A DNA stretch of 64,000 bases, taken from assembly GCA_910579785.1 (NCBI GenBank), contig CAJTVJ010000002.1, forward strand, positions 62,001-126,000, read 5' to 3'. Positions 16,946 to 24,963 of the stretch are shown piece after piece; within the stretch, counting starts at the first letter, position 1, and each line of letters opens with the position of its first letter. The DNA is from an uncultured Christensenella sp. (GTDB lineage Bacteria > Bacillota > Clostridia > Christensenellales > UBA3700). The position numbers were made by a program, and so were the translations under genes. The notes below the pieces were generated by a model. The model was given only the letters and a program-made list of their open reading frames with translations. It did no database searches and was not told the DNA's origin.

Positions 16946-18865
16946 ATGGCAGTAATGAGAATGAGCGTAGGCGAGGCTCTCGTCAGATTTTTGGACAGTC
17001 AATACGTCAGCTTTGACGGAAAGGAAAATAAATTGGTCGAAGGTATCTTTACGATATTCGGACACGGTTGCGTGCTTGGCATCGGCGAGGCTTTGTCGAT
17101 GTCCGATCATTCGCTAAAAGTATATCAAGGCAAGAATGAGCAAGGTATGGCGCAAGTCGCGACGGCTTATGCAAAACAAAACAATAGGCGCAAGATAATG
17201 CCGTGCGTGTCGTCGATAGGACCCGGCGCGGCTAATATGGTGACTGCGGCGGCTACTGCGACAGCCAACAACATACCGCTCTTGCTATTTGCAGGAGACA
17301 CATTTGCGACGCGACAGCCCGACCCCGTGTTGCAGCAGATAGAACAAACGTACAGCGCGGCTGTCACGACCAACGACGCGTTTAAAGCGGTCACGCGTTA
17401 TTTTGACAGAGTGTCCCGTCCGGAAATGCTGATGAGCGCAATGCTCAACGCTATGAGGGTACTTCTCGACCCGGCGCATACCGGCGCGGTTGCTATTGCA
17501 ATGCCTCAGGACGTGCAGGGAGAGGTATATGATTTTCCGGAGGAGTTTTTGCAAAAAAGAGTGCATAGGATAACCCGTCCCACGCCAGTGCAGGAACAAC
17601 TTGAAGACTTGGCAAATGCGATAAAGCAGAGCAAAAAACCTCTCGTCATTGTAGGCGGCGGAGTGAAATACAGCGAAGCGGGCGAGTGCGTTGCGGACTT
17701 TTGTCAAAGACGGAATATACCGTTTGCAGAAACTCAGGCGGGAAAGAGCGCGATAAAGTCGTCGCACCCGTTGAACGTCGGAGGAATAGGCGTGACGGGC
17801 AACAGCAGTGCAAATACTCTTGCAAAAGATTGCGATCTGATATTTGCGATAGGCACAAGGTTTACAGATTTCACGACGGCGTCGAAGTCGCTGTATGCGG
17901 ATAAAAAGATAATCACGCTGAATGCGTCGGACTTCCATGCGTCCAAGCTTGACGCGATCAAGGCTGTCGGCGACGCGAAAGCAGGAATAGCGGCATTGGA
18001 TAAGATGCTGGGAGACTATAAGAGTTCATATGCAGGCGAGATAGCAAAGGCTAAATCAAATTGGGCTGAGGAGATGGAAAGACTTACGTCCATTGAAGTG
18101 CGAGGAGATTATATGCCCGAGATACAAGAGCATATGCCTGACGTCATACAAGACTTTTTAAAGGCGCACGGCGAGGCTATGGCGCAGACTACGGCGATTG
18201 GCGTAATTAGAGACAACATACCAAAAGACGCCGTTATCGTAGGCTCGGCAGGCAGTTTGCCGGGCGATTTGCAGAGAATGTGGACGACGGACGAGAAAGA
18301 CAGCTACAATATGGAATACGGCTATTCTTGTATGGGATATGAGATAGCAGGGTGTCTGGGAAGCAAGCTGGCATGTCCGGACAAAGAGGTGTATGCAATG
18401 GTAGGCGACGGCAGCTATCTTATGTTGCACAGTGAGATGGTGACGGCAATCCAAGAGGGGATAAAGATAAACGTATTGCTTTTTGACAATTCATCCTTCG
18501 GCTGTATCAACAACTTGCAAATGGGACAGGGCGTGGACGCGCTTTGCACCGAGCTGAGATATAGAGAAGGCGGCAAGCAGATAAGAGGCGGAAAGTTTTT
18601 GAATATTGATTATGCTATGAATGCAAAGGCTTACGGCTTTGTCACGTATACGGCGCGTAATAAACAAGAGCTTGAAGAGGCTGTCAAGGACAGTTTGAAA
18701 CAGACAAAGCCTACTCTTATCGATATCAAGGTGTTGCCCAAGTCGATGACGCACGGGTATGACGGTTGGTGGAACGTAGGCTGTACGCAAGACCCCAAGA
18801 CGGCGGTACAAAAGCAGGCTTTGAGCGAAAAGCAGCGTATGCTTGAAAAGGCAAGAAAGTATTGA
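16946..18865 (+). CDS. iolD: 3D-trihydroxycyclohexane-1,2-dione hydrolase
   Basis: A 639-residue thiamine-diphosphate enzyme that opens the trihydroxycyclohexanedione ring. The N-terminal pyrimidine-binding domain has the catalytic Glu in KNEQGMAQVATAYAKQ. The C-terminal ThDP/Mg motif is GDGSYLMLHSE, ending with the Asn pair in LFDNSSFGCINNLQ. Length and motifs match IolD closely. It follows iolB by 9 bp with GGAGGC as ribosome site. Confidence 0.96.
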   Translation: MAVMRMSVGEALVRFLDSQYVSFDGKENKLVEGIFTIFGHGCVLGIGEALSMSDHSLKVYQGKNEQGMAQVATAYAKQNNRRKIMPCVSSIGPGAANMVTAAATATANNIPLLLFAGDTFATRQPDPVLQQIEQTYSAAVTTNDAFKAVTRYFDRVSRPEMLMSAMLNAMRVLLDPAHTGAVAIAMPQDVQGEVYDFPEEFLQKRVHRITRPTPVQEQLEDLANAIKQSKKPLVIVGGGVKYSEAGECVADFCQRRNIPFAETQAGKSAIKSSHPLNVGGIGVTGNSSANTLAKDCDLIFAIGTRFTDFTTASKSLYADKKIITLNASDFHASKLDAIKAVGDAKAGIAALDKMLGDYKSSYAGEIAKAKSNWAEEMERLTSIEVRGDYMPEIQEHMPDVIQDFLKAHGEAMAQTTAIGVIRDNIPKDAVIVGSAGSLPGDLQRMWTTDEKDSYNMEYGYSCMGYEIAGCLGSKLACPDKEVYAMVGDGSYLMLHSEMVTAIQEGIKINVLLFDNSSFGCINNLQMGQGVDALCTELRYREGGKQIRGGKFLNIDYAMNAKAYGFVTYTARNKQELEEAVKDSLKQTKPTLIDIKVLPKSMTHGYDGWWNVGCTQDPKTAVQKQALSEKQRMLEKARKY

Positions 18866-18889
18866 GATAAAAAAGCCAAGAGGTGGAAA

Positions 18890-19783
18890 GTGAAAAGAGA
18901 TAATATTAAACTCGGCATTGCGCCGATAGCGTGGACAAACGACGATATGCCCGACTTGGGCAGTGAAAATACCTTTGAACAGTGCGTGAGCGAAATGGCT
19001 CTTGCCGGTTTTGAGGGGTGCGAAGTGGGCAACAAATACCCCAAAGATACGTGCGTGTTGAAAGCAGCGCTTGATATGCGCGGCTTGCAGATAGCCAATC
19101 AATGGTTTTCTTCTTTCGTGCTTACTAAACCTATGGAAGAAGTTGAGAGAGACTTTATAAGACAGTGTAAATTTTTAAAGGCAATGGGCGCGCAAAGAAT
19201 CGGCGCGTCGGAACAAAGTCACAGCATACAGGGACAGATGGACACGCCTGTGTTTGATTGCAAATACGTTATGAATTCTGCCGAGTGGGATAGATTTGCA
19301 AAGAGCATGAACAGACTTGGCGAGATTGCAAATTCTATGGGAATATCGTTGGTATATCATCACCATATGGGAACCGTCGTTCAGACTGCCGAGGAAATCG
19401 ACAGAATGATGGAAATGACGGATAGAGATAAGTTTTCGCTTTTGTTTGACAGCGGACATCTCGCATACTGCGATCAAGACTGTTTAGCGGTGCTTGCCAA
19501 ATATGCCGACAGAGTAAAGCACGTTCATCTTAAAGATATACGACCGCAAGTCGTTGAAAAAGTCAAGTCGCAAAAACTTTCCTTTTTGCAGGGAGTGAGA
19601 GAGGGGGCGTTTACCGTGCCGGGCGACGGCTGTATAGATTTCGCTCCTATATTCGATATACTTGATAGGGCGGATTATAAAGGCTGGATGATAGTCGAGG
19701 CAGAGCAAGACCCTGCCAAGGCAAATCCGCTTGAATACGCGCTCAAAGCGAGGCAGTATATACGCAAAGTCGCAAATATTTAG
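18890..19783 (+). CDS. iolE: Myo-inosose-2 dehydratase
   Basis: A 297-residue TIM-barrel protein of the xylose-isomerase-like superfamily. [15 protein letters not shown] at the N-terminus and HVHLKDIRP later are typical of IolE, which dehydrates 2-keto-myo-inositol. The start is GTG 18890, placed 6 bases after AAGAGGTGG. It is the last gene in the tightly packed iolJCBDE block. Confidence 0.95.
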   Translation: MKRDNIKLGIAPIAWTNDDMPDLGSENTFEQCVSEMALAGFEGCEVGNKYPKDTCVLKAALDMRGLQIANQWFSSFVLTKPMEEVERDFIRQCKFLKAMGAQRIGASEQSHSIQGQMDTPVFDCKYVMNSAEWDRFAKSMNRLGEIANSMGISLVYHHHMGTVVQTAEEIDRMMEMTDRDKFSLLFDSGHLAYCDQDCLAVLAKYADRVKHVHLKDIRPQVVEKVKSQKLSFLQGVREGAFTVPGDGCIDFAPIFDILDRADYKGWMIVEAEQDPAKANPLEYALKARQYIRKVANI

Positions 19784-19914
19784 TCGATATAAATACAGAC
19801 TGCGCATGCGTTTTTAAAAGAGACGTAAACAAATAAAGACGGTATGAAGAATAACCCGACATACCGCAAAAATAAAATACAAGATCAATAGATAAATATT
19901 GAGGAGGAATAAAA

Positions 19915-21423
19915 ATGGCAATAAAGACGTTAGGATATTTCACCAACAACACTTTTGTTAAATCGACGACTGACAAATATTATCCGGTATTTGATCCGTC
20001 GACTGGCGAGCAAATAGCGCAAATGCCGCGTTGCACTACGGCAGAGGTCAGCAAGGTGATAGACAATGCGCACGCGGCGTATGAAAAATGGTCGAAAGTG
20101 CCTGTGATAAAGAGAGTGCAGATACTCTATAAGGTGAGAGATTTGCTTATCGAGCATATGGACGAACTTGTCAAGCTCTGCGCGACCGAGCATGGCAAGA
20201 ATTGGGAAGAGAGCAAGGGCGACATACTCAAAGCAAAAGAGGGCACGGAACTCGCTTGTTCTATGCCGTCGCTGTTGCAAGGCGAAAGTCTTATGGACGC
20301 GTCGACGGGATATGACACGGTGCTTTACAGAGAGTCGATGGGCGTTTTTGTCGGCATCGCGCCTTTCAATTTCCCAGCAATGATACCGATGGGCTGGATG
20401 GCTCCTGTGTGTATTGCATGCGGCAATGCGATAGTGCTCAAAGTCGCAGGCGCAACGCCTATGACTTCGCTTAGGATAGCGGAACTTTACAAGGAAGCCG
20501 GACTTCCTGACGGAGTGCTTAATATCGTAAGCTGCGACCGCAACGACACACAAGAATTGATATCCAATCAAAAGGTCGTCGGCATAACCTTTGTCGGCTC
20601 AACCACCGTCGGCAGATATATCTATGAGACGGCGGCCAAGTACGGCAAGAGAGTGCAGTGTCTTTGCGAAGCCAAAAATCATGCGCTTGTGCTTGAAGAC
20701 GCGGCTTTGGACAGAACTGCCGCAGGTATAATCAACGCGTCGTACGGTTGCGCGGGAGAGAGATGTATGGCTTTGCCTGTCGTCGTAGCGCAAGAGAGCA
20801 TTGCAGATAAGCTTATGGAAAAGCTTGTGGCTTTGGCAAAGAATATCAAAGTCGGACCCGCATATGACAAGACGACAAATCTCGGACCCGTATATAGCGC
20901 AGAACACAAAAAGAGCGTTGAGGCGTGGATACAGAAGGGCATAGACGAGGGCGCAAAACTCGTGCTTGACGGCAGAAACGTCAAGGTCGCAGGATACGAC
21001 AACGGCTTTTATCTCGGACCTACAATACTCGACGGAGTTACTCCCGAAATGAGCGTGGGACAGAGAGAGATATTCGGACCTGTGCTTTGTATCAAAAGAG
21101 TAAAGAACTTTGAAGAGGGACTTGCGGTAATGAACGCCAATCCGTTTGCCAACGGCTCTGTAATATATACGCAAAACGGATATTACGCAAGAGAGTTTGT
21201 GCGTAATACCCACGGCGGCATGGTGGGCGTCAACGTAGGTATACCCGTACCTGTCGGCGTATTTTCATTCACAGGTCACAAGTATTCTTTCTTCGGGGAC
21301 TTGCACTGTCTCGGCAGAGACTCTTTTAAGTTCTATACGGACAGCAAGACGGTCACGACCCATTGGTTTGACGAGCATGAGGCTAAGTCGACGAAAGTAT
21401 CTACATGGGACGGCACTATCTGA
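19915..21423 (+). CDS. iolA: Methylmalonate/malonate-semialdehyde dehydrogenase (CoA-acylating)
   Basis: A 502-residue aldehyde dehydrogenase that oxidises malonate semialdehyde to acetyl-CoA, the last step of inositol breakdown. The cofactor segment is VGSTTVGRYIYETA and the active-site cysteine lies in CAGERCMALPVVV, which matches the MMSDH subfamily. The end TDSKTVTTHWF is also typical. It is 131 bp from iolE, with no clear terminator in between, and has an AGGAGG site. Confidence 0.95.
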   Translation: MAIKTLGYFTNNTFVKSTTDKYYPVFDPSTGEQIAQMPRCTTAEVSKVIDNAHAAYEKWSKVPVIKRVQILYKVRDLLIEHMDELVKLCATEHGKNWEESKGDILKAKEGTELACSMPSLLQGESLMDASTGYDTVLYRESMGVFVGIAPFNFPAMIPMGWMAPVCIACGNAIVLKVAGATPMTSLRIAELYKEAGLPDGVLNIVSCDRNDTQELISNQKVVGITFVGSTTVGRYIYETAAKYGKRVQCLCEAKNHALVLEDAALDRTAAGIINASYGCAGERCMALPVVVAQESIADKLMEKLVALAKNIKVGPAYDKTTNLGPVYSAEHKKSVEAWIQKGIDEGAKLVLDGRNVKVAGYDNGFYLGPTILDGVTPEMSVGQREIFGPVLCIKRVKNFEEGLAVMNANPFANGSVIYTQNGYYAREFVRNTHGGMVGVNVGIPVPVGVFSFTGHKYSFFGDLHCLGRDSFKFYTDSKTVTTHWFDEHEAKSTKVSTWDGTI

Positions 21424-21424
21424 T

Positions 21425-21582
21425 ATACTCGTCAAGTGAGGCTTAAATAAGTTTTTGCGGTAATAAAATTCGCAATACTTTAAGCTCGCTTGACGTACAT
21501 ATAGTACGATTATGCTCGCTTTCGTCGTCTTGCAAGTTTTCTTGCTCGCAAAAAATATTTTTTACCTCGCCTTGACGAGTAT
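21425..21582. repeat. MITE-like element with 17-18 bp inverted ends
   Basis: The segment begins ATACTCGTCAAGTGAGG (21425-21441) and ends with its near-complement CCTCGCCTTGACGAGTAT (21565-21582), with further short hairpins inside (TTGCG...CGCAA; GTAC...GTAC). No ORF lies inside. It starts immediately after the iolA stop, so it may fold in the 3' end of that transcript. It looks like a small non-autonomous repeat. Confidence 0.55.
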
Positions 21583-21831
21583 TGCGGCGCGAGATATTAA
21601 AGCAAGGTGCACATCGAAAGGGGGTGGGTGTTATAAATTTTGGATGTCCGAGTGTAATTTATGACGTCGTTTCGACTGTAACGCAGTGAAATGGAGAAAT
21701 CTCATCGACTAGGATAAAAGAACGTCGAGGTGATAAAGTTGCAAGATAAGGCGATATATTTGCCGTTTCTTGATATGAAATATAATAGTCATTGACAAAT
21801 AAAATATGAAAGAAATTATTGGAGAAATATT
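21583..21831. other. Intergenic region with a REP-like copy, upstream of iolG
   Basis: The stretch 21661-21706 carries a motif of the type gac-gtttcgact-aacgcagtg-atggagaaatctc, a second copy of which lies at 24719-24765. A TATAAT at 21781-21786 may be the -10 of an iolG promoter, but no good -35 is seen. No gene. Confidence 0.45.
21661..21706. repeat. REP-like intergenic repeat, copy 1
   Basis: The sequence has the pattern tttcgac(t/c)g-aacg(c/t)agtg-a-(t/c)gaa/gaaatct, shared with 24719-24765. I recall similar short repeats scattered between genes of many Clostridia and Bacteroidota. Confidence 0.55.
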
Positions 21832-22845
21832 ATGATAAATATAGGAATTATAGGAGCAGGAAGAATCGGCAAAGTTCACTGCGAATCAATAATGTGTTAC
21901 GTAAAAAATGCGACCGTTAAGACCGTCGCAGACCCGTTTATGAACAGTGACACGGAGAAGTGGCTCAAAGATATGGGCGTTGAAAAGGTGACGAAAGATT
22001 ATCGCGACATACTCAATGACAGAGACATTGACGCCGTCTTGATATGCTCGTCCACCGATACGCATGCGCCTATTTCAATAGAGGCTATTAAGGCAGGCAA
22101 GCACGTCTTTTGCGAAAAGCCCGTTGATCACGACATCGACAAGATAATTGAGGTCAAAAAAGCTTTGCAAGGCAGCAAAGTGAAATATCAAGTGGGATTC
22201 AACCGTCGTTTTGACCACAACTTTGCCGCAGTGCGCGAAGCTGTGAAAGCCGGCAAGATAGGCAATCTCAACGTGTTGAAGATATGTTCTCGCGATCCGG
22301 CCGCGCCCCCTGTGTCTTACATAAAAGTCAGCGGAGGAATATTCCTCGATATGACGATACACGATTTTGATATGGTGAGATTTTTATCGGGCGACGAGGT
22401 TGAGAGCGTGTTTGCTATGGGCGGAGTTATGGTCGACAAAGCTATCGGCGAAGCGGGAGATATCGACACCGCTATCATTACGCTGAGACTTAAAAGCGGA
22501 GCGTTGGCAGTAATTGACAACTGCCGCAGAGCTCAATACGGATACGACCAACGCGCCGAAGCCTTTGGGGAACTTGGACAGGTGGCAATAACCAATGACA
22601 GTGCGTCAAATGCAGTTCTCTCGAATTGCGACGGTGTGACCGCCGAGAAGCCTTTGCTCTTCTTCTTGGAGAGATATATGCAGGCATACGTCAACGAGAT
22701 AACTCAATTTATAGATTGTATCGTCAACGATAAGCAAGTGCCCGTCAGCATCGAAGACGGACTTCAAGCAGTGGTGATAGGAGTCGCCGCCAAGAAATCT
22801 CTTGAAGAGGGAAGACCTGTGAGTCTTGACGAGATAACTAAATAA
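21832..22845 (+). CDS. iolG: Inositol 2-dehydrogenase
   Basis: A 337-residue GFO/IDH/MocA-family oxidoreductase. The Rossmann motif is GAGRIGKVH at the N-terminus, the EKPVDHD segment carries the conserved Lys, and DMTIHDFDMVRFL holds the catalytic Asp/His pair. It oxidises myo-inositol to 2-keto-myo-inositol with NAD, the entry step of the pathway encoded just upstream. It is 408 bp from iolA, separated by repeats, so it probably has its own promoter. Confidence 0.93.
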   Translation: MINIGIIGAGRIGKVHCESIMCYVKNATVKTVADPFMNSDTEKWLKDMGVEKVTKDYRDILNDRDIDAVLICSSTDTHAPISIEAIKAGKHVFCEKPVDHDIDKIIEVKKALQGSKVKYQVGFNRRFDHNFAAVREAVKAGKIGNLNVLKICSRDPAAPPVSYIKVSGGIFLDMTIHDFDMVRFLSGDEVESVFAMGGVMVDKAIGEAGDIDTAIITLRLKSGALAVIDNCRRAQYGYDQRAEAFGELGQVAITNDSASNAVLSNCDGVTAEKPLLFFLERYMQAYVNEITQFIDCIVNDKQVPVSIEDGLQAVVIGVAAKKSLEEGRPVSLDEITK

Positions 22846-22884
22846 ACTATGTCTACTACAATATAAGTATAATTCACCCTAAAA

Positions 22885-22916
22885 AGACGCCGCGTTTCAT
22901 TTGAAGCGCGGCGTTT
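22885..22916. terminator. Bidirectional intrinsic terminator
   Basis: ACGCCGCG and CGCGGCGT pair (22887-22894 with 22907-22914), with an A run before and a T run after. It lies between the convergent ends of iolG and the minus-strand gene at 22934. Confidence 0.85.
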
Positions 22917-22933
22917 TCTATTATATTAGATAT

Positions 22934-24301
22934 TTATTGAACATTTGGTTTAGTTTTGAAATTTGTTATCGAATGTATTATCTGTATTACTAAATTCACT
23001 GCGCTTATTACCACAGCAACAATCAGCGAGGTAGGGTTGTAGCTGCGCGCTTTTGAAAGACTTTCGCTATTATCCGAGAATATGAAATCAAGCAAAGTCT
23101 TATCGAAGATAATTGTCAATATTAAAAGTGCAGCCGATAAAACGGTGATAGCAATGCTCATTCCCAATGCGTTGATATTGTGAGGTCTATCTTGTCTTGA
23201 CATATTGTTTAAGAGCGATGCTATCGTGACGAAAGCCATTACTGTGACGGCTATCTCTATAAAAAGTCCTATGATCGTATATGCGTACATCTCGGGAGTT
23301 ACGTTTACTGCCGCAAACATATTGCCGTCAGTATTCACGGTATCAAGCATAAAGAATAGGTGCAGAGCCTTAACAAAGTTAAATGATATAGAGTTATTTT
23401 CCAACTCTATCGATATGGAGGGAACTGCCGTAAAAGCTATGACAAATGCCAGCCCGATAACGCCTAATATGGAAAAACATATTTTGTTTACGTTTATAGG
23501 TTCGGCAAGCAATTTGCCAAGCGACGCAGTCTTGCATACGACAGCCAGCACTGTGAATATAGAGGAAAGTACCAGCCCTGCAATAGTGATTGAATTAAGC
23601 TGTGTGCTTATTTCGGCAGTTTCAATTTTGCCGGTCGCGGCATTAAAGGCAAAAAATAGCGTCGCGCCTAGAACAAATGCAATATTGCTTGCCAATACGA
23701 ATGGGAAGTAACTCTTTTTGCTTTTACCGTTGATGGAATTTACGTATCTTATCAATGAAATTACGGCAAAAGTAACTGCGCTGACGATTATTGCAATGGA
23801 GAGTATCGTACCCAATACGGCGATAAAATATAAATTAGAAATATCTAAATCGGGAAATTGCTTTATTATTGCTGCCAAATCTTCATAGCACTCACCAAAA
23901 TAATAAAACAAATTATTTTTGCCGTTAGAGATAAATGAAGCTCCTATATCTGCGCTGTAATTGCCCGAAAACTTAATGCCGATAAAGAAAGTAAATATCA
24001 AAGATAAGAAGACTGACAGCATAGAAAATATGCCAAGGCACACGTCGGTTGCATTTTTCCATTGAGATTTATAGATGTGAGTTGATGGATTAGAAGCCAT
24101 TGACTGTCTGCTCTTGGCGTTTATGGCGTCGCTTTCGTATGTCGTCTGAATCGTAGCTCCGCAAAATTCGCAAAATTGAGAATCGCAGTCGATAGGTTTT
24201 TCGCAGACAGGGCACGTTATTTTTCCTTCTATTTGCTGTCCGCAGTATTTGCAAAAGACAGCGTCTTCGCTATTTTCCTGTCCGCAGTGAAAACATTCCA
24301 T
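22934..24301 (-). CDS. Zinc-ribbon polytopic membrane protein
   Basis: A 455-residue protein with two consecutive zinc ribbons in the first 60 residues (CFHCGQEN, FCKYCGQQ; TCPVCEKP, FCEFCGAT), followed by about eight hydrophobic segments. I do not recognise the membrane part. The gene has a clear promoter on the minus strand (TTGACT, 17 bp, TATAAT, 24396-24368) and AAAGGAG before the ATG. A small XRE regulator is divergent from it, and a palindrome overlaps its -35 box, so it may be that regulator's target. Confidence 0.7.
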   Translation of the reverse strand: MECFHCGQENSEDAVFCKYCGQQIEGKITCPVCEKPIDCDSQFCEFCGATIQTTYESDAINAKSRQSMASNPSTHIYKSQWKNATDVCLGIFSMLSVFLSLIFTFFIGIKFSGNYSADIGASFISNGKNNLFYYFGECYEDLAAIIKQFPDLDISNLYFIAVLGTILSIAIIVSAVTFAVISLIRYVNSINGKSKKSYFPFVLASNIAFVLGATLFFAFNAATGKIETAEISTQLNSITIAGLVLSSIFTVLAVVCKTASLGKLLAEPINVNKICFSILGVIGLAFVIAFTAVPSISIELENNSISFNFVKALHLFFMLDTVNTDGNMFAAVNVTPEMYAYTIIGLFIEIAVTVMAFVTIASLLNNMSRQDRPHNINALGMSIAITVLSAALLILTIIFDKTLLDFIFSDNSESLSKARSYNPTSLIVAVVISAVNLVIQIIHSITNFKTKPNVQ

Positions 24302-24367
24302 AATTTCTCCTTTGTATGCAACTTAATATCGCACGGTGATTATTATTTACGCAAAATACGCATAATT

Positions 24368-24396
24368 ATTATACAATGTAAACTACTGTAAGTCAA
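24368..24396 (-). promoter_or_regulatory. Promoter of the zinc-ribbon membrane protein gene
   Basis: On the minus strand: TTGACT (24396-24391), 17 bp, TATAAT (24373-24368). Confidence 0.75.
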
Positions 24397-24408
24397 GAAA
24401 ATTACAGT
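24385..24408. promoter_or_regulatory. Candidate operator palindrome between divergent genes
   Basis: ACTGTAA (24385-24391) and TTACAGT (24402-24408) are perfect inverted arms with a 10 bp centre. The left arm touches the -35 box of the 22934 gene, and the right arm lies just before the likely -10 (TATACT, 24413-24418) of the XRE gene. Confidence 0.55.
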
Positions 24409-24429
24409 GTTTTATACTACAATAAAATC

Positions 24430-24642
24430 ATGATAAATACAGAGGTCGGCAGAAGATTAAAAGAAATCAGGATGTCAAGCGGACTCACTCAAAGGGAAGT
24501 CAGCGAAAGGCTTGGCATAGTCTTGCAGCAATATCAGACTTACGAAAGCGGTCGCTATCAAATGGACTATGACAAGATAGTAAGGGTATGCAAGATACTC
24601 AATGTATCAGCCGACTATTTGCTTGGAATTGACGAAATTTAA
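24430..24642 (+). CDS. XRE-family transcriptional regulator
   Basis: A 70-residue protein made of a single Cro/C1-type helix-turn-helix: RRLKEIRMSSGLTQREVSERL, then the recognition helix region QYQTYESGRYQMDYDKIVRV and the common end VSADYLLGID. No ribosome binding site is visible, and the likely -10 is only about 12 bp before the ATG, so the mRNA may be nearly leaderless. The palindrome upstream suggests autoregulation and control of the divergent membrane protein gene. Confidence 0.88.
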   Translation: MINTEVGRRLKEIRMSSGLTQREVSERLGIVLQQYQTYESGRYQMDYDKIVRVCKILNVSADYLLGIDEI

Positions 24643-24718
24643 ATTATATCCCCATTTAAAATTATTGACAATTATGCTCTAAGTGGCAAAGAGAATGTCT
24701 TGATGACAATTTTATATT

Positions 24719-24765
24719 TGTCATTTCGACCGAAACGTAGTGGAGCGAAGAAATCTTATTTACTA
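24719..24765. repeat. REP-like intergenic repeat, copy 2
   Basis: Same pattern as 21661-21706 (tttcgac-gaaacg-agtggagcgaagaaatct), here closer to the common form. Confidence 0.55.
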
Positions 24766-24772
24766 GAAAAAG

Positions 24773-24874
24773 TGGCAGATTTTACATTTTGAAGTGTCAA
24801 AAAAGTGGCAATTATTATAATATCACTGTCGAAAAATGGCAGATTTTACATTCTGAGATGTCAAAAAAGCGGCA
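24773..24874. repeat. Two 38 bp direct repeats
   Basis: Copy 1 is 24773-24810 and copy 2 is 24837-24874. Both start tggcagattttacatt and end tcaaaaaag-ggca, and they differ at only a few positions. They are 64 bp apart, start to start. Confidence 0.7.
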
Positions 24875-24907
24875 AAAGCTATTGACTGAGGGGATATATT
24901 TTGAAAT

Positions 24908-24941
24908 AAAAAACAAGTACGCATTATTAGATACGTACTTG
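24908..24941 (-). terminator. Intrinsic terminator of the alpha-mannosidase gene
   Basis: CAAGTACG and CGTACTTG form an 8 bp stem. On the minus strand the stem is followed by TTTTTTATTT. Confidence 0.8.
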
Positions 24942-24963
24942 CATTATACTTATCAAGGTAAGC

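Larger units (their letters stand above)
24643..24963. other. Repeat-bearing intergenic region
   Basis: This 321 bp stretch contains the second REP-like copy (24719-24765), two 38 bp direct repeats (24773-24810 and 24837-24874) and a minus-strand terminator (24908-24941). I see no gene; the 61-codon ORF spanning it has no ribosome site and runs through the repeats and the terminator. Confidence 0.55.

Noticed and set aside
15713..17110. A 465-codon ORF on the minus strand across iolC, iolB and the start of iolD
   Set aside because: It lies wholly antisense to three well-recognised enzymes, has no ribosome site, and its translation is rich in His, Arg, Cys and Tyr, as expected from a codon-bias shadow.
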